The notes beneath the pieces were generated by a model. The model saw nothing but the letters and a program-made list of their open reading frames with translations. It did no database searches and had not been told where the DNA came from. From Ooceraea biroi (taxonomy: Eukaryota > Arthropoda > Insecta > Hymenoptera > Formicidae): DNA of 64,000 nucleotides. The stretch is from NCBI RefSeq assembly GCF_003672135.1, contig NC_039510.1:12524001-12588000 (forward strand), written 5' to 3'. Shown one piece after another: positions 13,101 through 26,941 of the stretch (position 1 is its first letter; each line of letters starts with the position of its first letter). A program made the translations under genes and the position numbers.

Positions 13101-16100
13101 ATCTTGTTTGCCGTACAAGATCCTGTCGTGTTAAATCGAGTATGCCGACTCGACTTGACTTTTGAGTCTACACGTATCATATCGCACCCTACGCAAACGT
13201 ACGTGACGCAATCGCGAAGTGAGGGGGAGTAAAGTTGAGGGAAGCAAGGGGAGACGAAGGAGGGCAGTTCGATACCAGACGGGATAAATTTTCAAGGGCT
13301 GTCCGGCGAGGCAGTTTGGCTCTGTCGTTTAATCGACATCCTGGTTCGGCGAAGCTGAAGACGAGAGCAGAATGGCGGAGAGGAGTAACACCTCGAGCAC
13401 GAGCAGCTTGACTTTACCACCGATGCCGGGGGCGAGTCCCGATGGCGGGGCCAGCCCTAGAAGGGCCGTCAGTCCCCTGCTCGAAGTCCGCAGGCCTCAC
13501 TGCACCCTCAACTGCGAATCCTGCAACATGTACCTCGAGGACATCTACAGGCACAGTACGTGGTCCGTTGTCCTTCGCGCGTCACGCCGGATTCAGGTTT
13601 CTCGGTTGGCGATATCGAATTCGACGCCCAATTGATCATGTCTTATAAGCGTGCTTGCTTGGTTGTCATCCGAGTCGTCATTCGAGGACAATTTCGCCAG
13701 GATAACGATTGGTATTAAACGACTATGTCGAAATTAGACGCTTTTGTAACGTTGCGGTGTTTCCGATGCGCCAATTCCGTCGTGAGTGATACATCCGGTG
13801 ATATGTATTGCAAAAATTGATATGGCATCCGTTGTCGGAACAGGTTCATGAAAATATACAAAGCACGTAGTTGCGGTATTATTGTTCCGGAAATGTTTCG
13901 TGCTTCGCGATTTTTGCACGGAATTTGCGCGAATTTTCGTCACTTTTAACGAACGTCAGTATTCTCTATGCACGTACCTACGTGACATAATTCGTGGACG
14001 CAGTTCGGCATTTTTACGAATATGTAAACTTTACAAAGTATCAATGCAAAAGTTTTAATAATTAACGTACACGCTACATGCATATTATTGTTATTGCTAT
14101 TGCTAATATATATTAATTAGTTACGTATAGGGGAGACCGGGGCTCGTTGGCACCATTTTTATAATTTCGTCATTCGACTCTTTAAACAACTAATTATAAT
14201 AATGAAACTGTACTAATATGATAGAGCAAACCTTTCTCTACATTTCCATGCCAGAAACGATCCTGTATACTGCATAGTTTTTTTGTAATGAGTGAGATAT
14301 GAACGTATTGCATTGTAGCCAGCTTGCCCCGATAGTGGGGTAAATTGACATACATCACGGTATAAGTTGGCTATGCGTCGATAATTACAACAATTACAAT
14401 TAGATTTGAGGTTACATTATTATATACACGCATAGAATTGTTCTAGCAGTCTCATATTATACATATATAAAGTTACTTACAATTAATCTTCTATGCATCA
14501 CTTTTATGTATCACTTCTAAATACTATAGCAATCGTAGGATCGTAGGTATGTTCTCACTTCTCACACAGCAACAATACATAAACGTACCTAACCTAATGC
14601 TATGCTAATGCTATGAGCCAACATACCCCATAAAATTTGAGCCAACGTACCCCAGCTCTACATACGTTTGATTTAAATCATTTTATTATAAATAATTATT
14701 GTCATTATTCAAAATAACATGTGCTAACAGTAACAGAAACATTTCTTTTAACTAATAATGCGATACTTAGATTTATTCTCTCAAGCTAAAGAATATTAAT
14801 ACGAAAGTTTGAAATGCTCAAAAATTTACTTGGCTGCTCTTGAATCAGAATGTTCCTTGTTTTTATTATAATACTTTTTTTATTTAAATGAAACTTTGAG
14901 AAAAGTATTCTACGTTATGAAAGAGTTATTTTGAAGTAACTTTCTTATCGTTTTTTTTGCCACAAATACATTAATTGAACGCAATGCCAACTTGCCTCTT
15001 GTGCCAACGAGCCCCGGTCTCTCCTACTATGTTATTTTATCTTATTAATTATATTTACCACATTTTCTTTATTCTATATTTTTTAATTATACATATATAT
15101 TCTATCTATGTAACTATTAATTTTTAACAGAATTTTAGATTTTACTTTCTGCCGTTTTAATTTTACTCATTTATCTCTTGCTTTTTTATTGGAAATAAAT
15201 ATTGGAAATGAAATATCATTAATGTTGATGGTAAAATATTTTATTTTAGCAATTGCGGAATATCATATGCAATATCATACGACACGTAGGAATCAAGCTA
15301 AAATTCGTTTCGTGATGTTATATATGAAATAATGTTTACAGTACTTCCTTTGCGTAGAATATTAATGTCATACAAGACTGAATCGTTCGTACGCGATTCC
15401 GATATATCCGCCATTCGATATATTATCCAAATAACTATTATGCAAACAAATTATTAATATTTGGCATAATGTTACATAATTTAAAATTGAAAGAATATTA
15501 GATCAAACAAAATACGCAAAAATATTTGTCGTCATAAATAAATGCAAGTTATTACGATAGCTTTTCAATTGCGATTTATCTTGCATGTTATCACACAAGG
15601 GATAATATAAATAAAATAATAAGACATATCTCATTTTTTTAAATATCAGTTACAATAATTACATTCAAGATTTATTTTCGTTTCTTTATGGCGTAAGCTG
15701 TAGCAGTTCGATGTGAATCTCGTTATTATTATTGGCAGATTCGCCAACATATGTATAATATTCTTTTCACTTTATCTTAATTCTCATCTTATGTTGATGC
15801 AACATATATGTATACATACGCAGCGAAATTGTTTACCTAATTTCGTGATTTTATGGAACGGATATGTCAATGTTAAATCGTGACGAGATTCCAGCATAAA
15901 TACCATGAATGCGTTATTATGAATTGATCGCCATCCGTTTTCAATATAATTTCTGCTTGTCATGAAATCGGATGTCATACGTGTGTGTACCATAATATAA
16001 ATCGTATTATCGGATTACATGGCTTCAAACATTCGCATTGTTATTTTTCGCAATTCCCTCGATATAATCGATGATTTTGCTACATTCCTGTTAGCTATAT

Positions 16101-19100
16101 TGGTTAGCTTTGTACTCCTCCAAAAATAATCCTGCCGTATAATTCTCGCAAAATAATTTCATATCACAGGAAGGAAAGAAATTATCTCTTGTCTGTCGTT
16201 GTCAGCAAAACGAGGAAACGTTTAAATCCGATTACGATCATAGAGATACGATGGATGGTGCATATCCTCTTCTCGGTGGAAATAAAAATGATTTTTCATA
16301 AGAGGGATCCTCATATTACAGTTTCGTGTTTCATTCACCGCAAAACATCATGAGCATATAGAAACGCGTTTTATTGAAATATTTACATGGGTCAGACACG
16401 TTTGGCAATCAGACGGTCAACACGATAAAACCATCGATAGAACACTATTGTATTCACAAGAGCATATCGTGAGCATCGAATAGTGAGCCATACAGATCTG
16501 GGTAGTTTCTGAGATGACGTACGCGCTCGATAAAGTAGCAGAGACCACTCATGGTCAGACAAAGAAAAAAAAGTGCTCTGCGCCGGGTAGATCTTGCGCG
16601 CTGACTGTTTCATTGAGCCGAAAATGATTTCGGTGAGCGATTGTGCATGCAAACGAAACCTTAATGAATCGAGGTATATTTCGTAATTTGCGCCAGTTGT
16701 TGTTCAACGTGTTTTGTAATTGTCATGCGCCTTTACATTGCACTGCAGTAGCTCTGATATCACGCGACGCGCTTCGCCTCTCTGTTGCAGAAATAGTAGA
16801 AGGCGTCAGAAGAGGCGGAAGTTCACCCCTAAGGCCTGTAATCGACGAGGCTTCCGTTGAAGAAGAAGTAAGTACTGATACGCTCGCGTTTTGAATACAT
16901 TTACATGTTCGCGTTCCCGTGTTCTGCGCGGTAACGAGCAACTGTAGATTTATTTGCATATAACGATCAGCGCGTGATTCATTAGCGTTATCAACCGCGT
17001 CTATTACCATAATACGTACGTATTATTCGCGTATTAGGCGTTCCCTCGCGGATATTCATGCGGCCGGACGCAAGCTCTCAAAATGATTCTCTCGTTTTAC
17101 AGGTGGCCGCTCTAATGAGACGATGCTGGGCGCAAGACTCCGCGGACCGGCCGGATTTCACCGCGCTGAAGCAGGCAATTCGTAAAATTAATAAGTGAGT
17201 AATCTCCGCTGGTGAATTGCATCATTAACATCGTTAACATCTTTCATTTCCGGCGATAATCATTTCTGCGGTTGACTTGGTAGATCGCGCGTTTTTAATT
17301 ACGATCAACTCGACGCGCGTTGACGTCAGGGCTGTCGGCAGTATCACGTACGCAATTTGGCGGTGGACTTGAAGTGGCGTCGCGAACGAATTTTAATGAC
17401 CCACTCCCTCATTAAGCTAAAAGCTCGCGTCCGAACACAGGCACGTGGTGCGGCTATTGTGGCCGCGGCGACAAAAAAAGAAAGAGAGCGACTACATCAT
17501 CCCTTAGGGCGCCGATAAACCGCTGCAAGCGGAAACAGCCATAACGATAACGACAACTAGAGGGCTGTAAAACCATCGACTAACGTTCGAATTGTCGGGA
17601 AAACGCGTTACCAGTATCATCGAGACATTGTCCATCCGACGTTACTTCCGTCTCGTCGCCTGTACCGTTTACGGCAAAGACGTCGGATACCGTCGACATC
17701 GTCGAAGATATCGATGAGGATAAACGACCCTCCGTGAGACATCGAAATTGCCGATGACGAAACTGTGCACGATCACGCGGACATTAATAGCACAGTCGAA
17801 TAACCCTGCTTTCCAGGGGACGTGATTCGGGTCGAACCAATTGAGAGATGGCTGGCCGCGATTTCGCGGTGTGGTGATATCGTACGGAAGAGCGTCGTTC
17901 GTATTCAACGCGGCAAATTGCAGCGGCCATTGTGTCGGCGTAGAGCTTCGCCGGGTGCGAAGCACTCGCGATATCTTCTTTTTTCCACTCGCTTCGCGAA
18001 CTAGTCACTTTTTCTTTTGTTCTTTTTTCCTCTCTCTCTTTCTTCATCTAGATATTGGCATAGTTCTCGACCTTCCGAATGCATCATTTCATACACGAGG
18101 AATCCGAAGGTGTGTCTGCACCGCACGGTAACTCAGTTGGTCAATAACGCCGCGCGAAAGAGCGGCTTCCGGACGCTGAGTGCTCGAGGAACTAGGAGAA
18201 CACAAATAGAAAAATAGGCGGAAAGGGAGATTTGCAGAAAGAGAAAGAGCGAAAGAAGTGAAGAGGGCTGAGAGGAAGAAAAAAGATCGGAAGAGCTGTG
18301 TCACTGGCAATCGATCATCGAGAGTTGTAAGTCGCGCGTGGCCTTTTTCGCGCAGGAAATTGCGTTTGCTTACGAAACGCCGCCAGCTACACTCGCAGAT
18401 TTGTATACAAATTGCGAATCTGGATCGGGATTATCTTTCTTCAGTGAGGATACGATCCAAGGCCGGGCGTACATCCCATAAAGGAGGAGATGAGGAGTTA
18501 AAAATTTTCGATCGATGTTTTCTGATCGAAACTAGCGATGCTCTTGCGAGGAAATGTTCTTTAAGAGTCGAGAAAGAGAGAGAGGGAACTGAAGGACATA
18601 GGATCGTCGCTTTGCATAATTTTTACAGGCATAATCTTTCTCACTTCGTGTAACACCGCGCGTGCTGGAAACCTAAATCCAATAAGGATTCTCCAGTCTC
18701 ATGGGAAAGCGATTCAATCGACATCCATTCGATATCTTCAACAGACGGCTGTTTCGATCGGCTCGCCATCCACAAGTTGATCGAGAGCTTCCGATCTCAG
18801 TTAACTTGAACGTAGTTTTATCGACAATTTTTATTTTCATTTGCGACGACAGCGGTCAGAGATCACTTTGATTGAATCGAATCAACGTGACGTCCAGTGA
18901 TTGACTTTCGCGAGAATTTCGTGGAAAAGCTCATCCGTAAAACAGGCAAAAGGGGTTACTAAAACAGGCAAAAGGAGATGTCAAATGTTGCTATAAATAA
19001 TTTATTAATTTTAATCACATGTATTAAATGTGTATATCCATGACGGATATTTATACGTTTCACGTCTGACTTATTTAATTTATAATGTACAACATATTTA

Positions 19101-22100
19101 ATATTAAAGCAAATATTCAATATTTATAATTCCATTTTAATAAACAGAACAATTTTAATAAACAGACCTTTAAATTTCATATCTAGTGAGGATTAAATTC
19201 GGATACGTTGTGTACCTGAAGTAATGTTTGATCTACATGTACGCTGTGTTCTGAAGCTTTAACAACGTTACTGGTTGTCAGGATAGCTGCAACTACCATT
19301 CCGCTACACCGAAAATCCCTCTAAATTTCCTAAAGCTTGCTTACTCTGCGATTGTTGCGCTGGATATTAAAGCAGGAAGCTTGGAAAATCCGCGTGAAAA
19401 TCTCTGATAAATCCAAATTCGACTTTTCTTTAATGAAAAAAAAAATATCAGTGATACTGACTGCATTGTCAATACACTTGAAACAAATATGCAACTATAT
19501 GTAGGCATTTGCGTTGACATTCTACGCTTTTAGGCTTGACATTTTATTACGTGTAGATTGGAAGCAATTTAACTTTATGAGTGCATGTTCAATAATTGTT
19601 CGCTGTTCGATACCAGAACCGCGAGGAAAATATGCCACGCGTGCTTGCATATGCAACTGTACGCGTTAGCATAATTTATGAATTACTTCATGTCATTACG
19701 CATGTTAGCATACATTTAGCGTACCGATAGTTACATATTATAAAGGCAAGCCTCTTGATGAACAAAATGTGATAAATATTGTGATAGCATAATTTGTAAT
19801 GTACACAGCGCGTTCTGTATTCTGCATTTTCCTTCCAATCAAATCAAATGTTAACACAGGAAACACGAAGTTCGATATTCAAATGATATTAGAGTGGCAC
19901 GATGTGTCGAATTCTATGCACTCTGTTGCCATCGATACACCCATTGTTCGACGCACAATACACGAGCGGACCATTAAATAATGATTTAGAACTATTCCCG
20001 CGTGAATATGTATCGCGCAAACGTGCTGCAAACGGCGATTGCTGGGAATGGGACGACTATGTTACACTCGGATTAATATCTCGGAGAAATTCATTGTCTC
20101 CATCAAAGTAAAGCGTATTACGCAACAGTTGCTAAAGTTTGACGAATAGTGAGCATGAAAGGGCAGAAGGGACAAGAAAAGAGCGACAAGGGAATGAAAT
20201 TAATACGGTTGCGATGCATGCGACGTTCGTGTAATTCCATAACGCGGAATATCCTTTATAGCTTTTTTACAATCACATTTGTGTAACAAAAGATTTCGCC
20301 GCGTTTTGTCATGCGCGAATTTTTCGGGAACAGTTTTCTGTTACATTTGTATGGCTGACTGATACTACGAGAATTTTCAATCTCGTGACGACTTCACGTG
20401 CAAAGCTGAAACGCGTACACCCGAATCCTGCGTATTCGATTGAGATATAGAGTGCACGGGATGGATGAATAGGACAACGGTGTAAAGGCGATCGGACGTG
20501 TATATATATATGGCGTACGGGAAGCATTGAGCAGCTTTCTCGGTGTTCAATGCTGCAGCCAGCAATGTGATTGGCGGCGGCAGATTAAAACGAATTCGAG
20601 ATTCTCTCACTCATCAGAGATGTTGGAAGCCGCTCCTCGCGAGGCTAACGTCGATGTTCATGGGAATTTTTATTATCAGACAATATTCCTCGAGAGGTCC
20701 ATTATTGCTCCAAAGCAAAATCGCTATTTGCGCGATCAGAGATTGAGGTCAGAGAAAAAGAAATTCGCCGTGACTAAATAAGAAGGATCCTAGCAACGAA
20801 ACACTTCCTTTGATCGGTGCATCGGAAATTATTAAAGTCAGATGACAAGACAAGAACTTCTGCGAAACGCAGAACGCCAACCGTATGCGCTGTGTCTCAC
20901 CATATGTTCTTTTTTATTACATTTTTCACTCTTCTCCGATTACATATTTTTCTCTTGTTCCGATCCTCAGACGAAGAATATGCTGGTTCTTTTCTCAGAT
21001 TTCATTCACACGAGTTGTTAAATTATTGGTTCAACAGAAAGAGCTGGAGTTGAAGATTATGAAGAAAGAAGAAAGGAAAGAGGGAGGAAAATTTTAGAAT
21101 CCTTCAAAAATAAAAGCAACTTCGAAGCACAGAGATAAAGACGGCAAATGATGAATTAAAAGATGCCAATGGATAAACTATGAACGAAAACAAGCTAGAG
21201 AAATAAGCTAAAGAAGAAACGATAAAGGAACAAACTGCATTTGCGGTACAAATGCAATTAATAAAATACATAAGCAAGTAATATAAATAATGTAATAAAA
21301 AAAGCACACACAGGGAGGAAAGCAACATTGTTGATCACATACTTGAGTAAAATACTTTTTTGTTTGTTATAAGTTACAAAAATCACACAAAGCATCAAAT
21401 ATAAGAGTTTAGTTAAGCTCGCGTACGTGCATCTGGTAGTAACGATAATATAATGGCTTATACGGTTACGAAGAGTTACTTGATATCCATGTTTTTATCC
21501 TTGTTACAGAAAAAAAGAAAAGTATGTTTTTTAAAACGAAGACTAACTTTCACGTAAAAGGTCTTAGGCTTTTATGCGTGACTCTTGTGCCAATATTGCA
21601 TTATAGATAGTGTTATATTCTATAAAGGGCGTGCATGCAATGTGTGCGCGCGAGGAATATTTAATATCTCTGATAAAGAAGAACCGGTATAATGTCGCTA
21701 TGTCTCTTGCCTTTTCTCCACATGTGAAATCAGTCTTAAAAATATTTCATAATGTTTCATTTAGCAGGATATCAGTGAGAAATAATATCTTTTTTATCAC
21801 ATGCATGCCGTGCAAATGTGATATGCAATACAATTTTTCTCCAGATAAAAGTATTTTAGTAATAGATCATATATATCAGACGAATGTCCGAACTGATTAG
21901 TGAAACTGATACTTCTTTAGCAGTAATTTTCAAAGGTCGCATCGGGTAAATATTTGATGCCGAAAAATTTTAACAAAGTATACGTTTTTGAAATGACGAG
22001 AGAATTATATTTATTAATTAAAAGTAGATCGATCATTTGCTGATGGAGATTTTAATTAAAATTTACTTAATTTATTTAAAAAATAAAAATTCAAGAGGAG

Positions 22101-25100
22101 CGACCTCTCTGTACATTATCAGTATTTTTAAAGAAACCATTTATAAAATATTTTTATCTCGGTCCGGGGCACTTCTACGTAATGTCAGCATTTCAATAAT
22201 TGAATAGCATATCGTGGCCACGATTCTCGACTTCGTTACGGAAACGATCTGCTTAAAGAGGAGCGATTGATTGCTTAGTGCGTTCGTACATGCTTGCCAG
22301 ATCTTTTTCATGGAATCCTAGTTGATACGTGGTTCACGTATTAGTAGCCTCTTGATGACAAGGGAGACGTGATTACGTTCCAGTAATTCGATGCGTCTCG
22401 TTTCTCGTAATTAGCTTCTCACCGTTTGAGAGCGACGGAAATGCAGCTAGTTACCATTTTGTGGTTTAAAGTAAGGTCGCTACAAATAAAAACCTCGATA
22501 TTGGTACGTGTGTGCATACTATAATGTGTTTCATGTGCACACTTCATTTTGCTTCTGTGCAATGTCAAACATCACTTTATTTCCTCCGCGTGCCTCGCAA
22601 CGCGCACATTGTCCTTCCTCTCATTGACGAGATATAACTTTGCAAGCGTCACGACTATCGGTTGAATTCTGCAAAAATGCACCTTCAGCCATTTATTAGT
22701 TTAATTGGCTCCTCGTTCTTCGGAGCACTATTAATTCTTTCACATTGCGCTTGCGAGAACAAATATAATCGATCTTAGTACATTCCCGTCTCAAATCCTG
22801 CTTCTTGTCTGTCGATTGGCCACTCCAAATTCTTCGCAGTTTCTCCCTCTTACAGATTTTTCAAACAATGCGAAGACAAAGAAAAATTTTACTTGGAGAA
22901 AAATAAAACGTATTATTTATTTCTCTTTTTAAATTTATTATCTCTTATTTATCGTAAGAGAGAATATCTGATAAAGAGACTAAGTTGATTATTTTCGTGA
23001 AAATTTCGATGGCACCAATTGTGTCATTAACGAAAAGTAATATTGTTGTAAAATAATTTTGAGATAATAATAGCAGAATTTTTCTTTCTTTCTCCCCCCC
23101 CCCTCTCTCTCTCTCTTTCTCTTTCACTTCGGTGCACGGCACACACTAACACTAATGCGATTACCGCATCTCTTTGAAAGACGATTATGCGGCATGATTC
23201 TCCACACAACTACGTATGCTCTATACGCTAGTAGATAGGCTCGGCACTAACATTAGCGCTTCGCCGCACATGCAAGTCGCGAACTAAATCATGCGAGAAT
23301 ATTACATTCGATACTTCGCAAGGGAATTACACAAACACAAAAGCCTCTAGCGTGACGTTAAGCCGAGTGAACCTCAAATTTTCAGATCCTTTCGGAAAAT
23401 CAGATATCGGATCCACGAGATCGCGTGGATCCGGTATCTGATTACGTGAAAAATACTATGATTGAAACAGATATCTTCTCCTGTCCTTGTTTTGAAAACC
23501 ACAAAAGAGTTTCAACAGTTGCGCAACTTAAATGCGTTCAGTTTCATGATTCTATTCCGACACGTTCAATTTCTCCAGTTCGCTAAATTCCGTTCATCAT
23601 GATTTCAGTCTTTAAGACGAACTTTCATCCGCATAACACGTGCAGCTTAAAAGACTTTACGTAAAACCGAGATATAATTTCGAGAAAAGCGATACTTCCC
23701 GCGAAATTTTCCTCCTGATAAATCGCGTGGTAGTACCGCGACAGCCACGGTACAGCGATTTCCTTATCATTTCAGTCACGAACTTGCGAGAGAAGCTATG
23801 CGAAGGATTTCTTCTCCCTCCTTGTTTGGACTCATCCGTCCACGGAGAAATTTACATCGTTATCAGCTATCCATAATTCGTAAAAGGAAGCAAGGCTTGT
23901 CTTAAGCTATAATTTCAGATAACATTCATTCACGTGATTATAAGATAATATACATTATTACAGCTATCTTGCAGGATCACATCGCTTAATTATTTAATTT
24001 ATCTAACGATACCTTGTTTATCATACACGATGCGTTGCCATAAATTTTGTTATGTACTGGCTTTTTCAATTGATATTACTGCAAATGCAAAACAAGCAAT
24101 TAAGAATATCAATTATTGCAAGTGGAAAGTGAAATAAACCGTTTATAATATTAATGGTTTATAAACTTTATATGCGCAAAACACGAAAGAAAATCTCTGT
24201 GAAATTGGTAATATTTTCTTTAAGAGCAGCGCCCGTGCGTTGGCAAAGCAAAAAAATGTGGAAGAGAAAATGTTGCACGCACAGTTCTTTTGTGGACATC
24301 GCCGGAGAGCATAATATTCGAGGAAACTTTGCGAATTTATTCAGAACCTCAGAATACTGGTGCACAAGATCGCGTTTGTACGAAGCCGGCAAAAAGCTTA
24401 CTACCGGCGTACGCCGTACTCAGTGATATGAATAATTAACGTGTTTAGCGAATTAATCCGGCATTTAAATCCTTCGGTATTTTCTACTATATAACTATCA
24501 ACAGGGTTCGTGCATTTTACGCACCGTAAATTTTATTTTACCTAGCTAAAACGTGAGCCTGTTTTTATAATTTTGATAAAATGCACTGATCATTATGTAT
24601 CATGAAAGAGAGTAATATAAGATTATAAATATAACGTCATTCATTACAATCTTTTTATAACATGATATCACATACACGTAGAGCACACATCATTCATTTA
24701 ACGTAAAAATGTATGAAGGAGGATATATTGATTTCTCTGAGAAAGAACGTACATTTTTAACGCAGTCTTCTTTTTGAACATGTTATCATCTCATAAAGTT
24801 GCGTGTAATGCCGCGTTCCAGATATCGTACATTGTTAGCGTACATGTGCATTCGAATTGATGCCGCAACCTCATTGTCAATTAAGATTTTGCCTCATTTG
24901 CGAGAACGTACGACCGCCTTTGGCATGATATCGAACTAATCGATGCTATTAGTCCATGTATCATGCGGGAACGCATTCCATTGAGACCATTGAGATTGAA
25001 AGCCACAGAGGCATAGAAATTTTATCGATTTTCGCCTTTCTTTAGAGTTTTTCACGCTCGTCAATCTTCCTTTATTGAACGATCCGCTAATTTCCAACAA

Positions 25101-26904
25101 ATGGAGCGCGCGTTATCGCATAGATAAAAAGTCAATTTACACATCTATTCAAACGTTTGCACAATGTTAGGTAAACACCGTAAAGTAAATCGATCTTTTT
25201 TGCCACGTACCTGCGGTATCCTGATGAGCTGCTAATCTTTGTCTGCATCGGGCGAGTCTTGGAATATCATGAATTTTAATGAACCGCGGATATGTAAAAT
25301 GATGTGCTGTATTTAAGCAATTTAAGCGAGATTCTTCACAATGGGATTTACACCGCTCTGAGAACGAGCAATTTCCATGTGCATCGTAATATTTATCGTT
25401 ACGGCGATTCGAGTTTGCTAAACGTATGACCACATGGTGCTCTTTTCACTTGACTCGCTCAAAGCGCTTATTCAAAAAAAATTCGTAAGCTCGATCGGAC
25501 ACTCTTCTCGCTCCATTTCACAAATTCTTATGACAGAAAGTTGTATATGCACGACACGGAAGCTGGAAAATAGCTTGTGTTAAAGCTGCTATTTTATTTT
25601 TCGGTGAAACACGGTCGAAAGTACCGATAGCTGATTTGTTTGACATTAGCCAAATAATATCCCAGAAAATGTCGATATTTTATGCGTGCCTTTCCATTAT
25701 CCCTGGTATGCGTGTTGTATTATAATATATACTTGGAGATGACTCGAAAGATAAAACCTTGCTATAAAAGCCATTCTTCTCATTCTTCTACGAAAGTAAG
25801 GGAAGAAGAACTCTCGGCATTCCGAGCTCAGACACGGGTCTCTGACATGAGATCAGTATTTCTATCGATAAAGCTATAATCTCAGCTTTTTTTATCACAC
25901 GGGAAATTTCAGATCGTAAAAATCCCTGCTCGATTTACACCGCGTAAGACACCGTCTATAATTTCACGACCTATTATCTTTCACACTATCTTTTTTCACA
26001 CTATTCTCTTTTACACTATCTTGTTACCATTGTTCTTCGCATTTATATTTTGCTCAAATAATTATCTTTATACTTAGTATATGATATTTATTATTATCTA
26101 CTTTATCTTAATACGCATAATCTTAACACGCTTTTCCGTGCTGTCTTGTTATTAAACTTTAAAAGAAAGATCTTATTATTGTCTTTTTAAATGCCTTTCT
26201 TATATTTCAATTCGCTTTCCATAGAAAGTGAAGATTGGAATAGAATACTTTACATTAAAGTAGATATATTCAATGTAAAAGCAACCGATTAATTGTGCGG
26301 GAAGCTGCGTACTCTTTTGTTGAAGTATCATTCCTGAAAAGTATGCAGCTGCATCGGAACGAAATGATTTCTCGTCAGATTGTGAATTACATTTTGAAAT
26401 ACGTAAATATTTCAGCAGGAAAAATGTAAAGCGTTTTCCCACGATAATAATGCGAGCGAGATTTTCAGAGAAATACATTTCTCTTTGTCATTCGTGAGGT
26501 AAAATATTGAAATATCTTGAGACATCTTTTTGTGATGTATGATCCGCTCGTTCTTTCGTGAACTCTGTCGTACGAAAAGATCGCACGTGCCATTGCCTGA
26601 AACGAAGAAGACTCGGTTTAATAACATCTTGAGCAAAGCCTATCTTGATTGGTTTCCATGAGGGTCGATTATTACGTTCTCAAACAGTTCTCGATATTAA
26701 TAGCCGCTCTCTCATACCTGCGTGACATGGGTATGACGTTTGTCGGACCGCAATCGTGGTGTTCGAATTAATTGTCTTTGCGAAGGCTCGCTGCCTCAAT
26801 TGCGGTTCATCCTATCCACTACGCATATCCGGATCATGGATAGATCATAGCTTCTCGTTCTCTCACGCACACACGCACACACACAAATCGATCTGATATA
26901 TGCA

Positions 26905-26941
<37 letters not shown>

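Larger units (their letters stand above)
6999..13371 (+). other. Intron 6, 5' part, with a CpG-rich block
   Basis: First part of the 9.8-kb intron between exons 6 and 7. It holds two perfect hairpins (7645-7673, 8244-8279). At about 8690-10600 there is a GC- and CpG-rich block with several overlapping but unrecognisable open frames, and a GA run (10226-10245). From 11950 to 12780 it turns AT-rich. No gene is supported. Confidence 0.65.
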
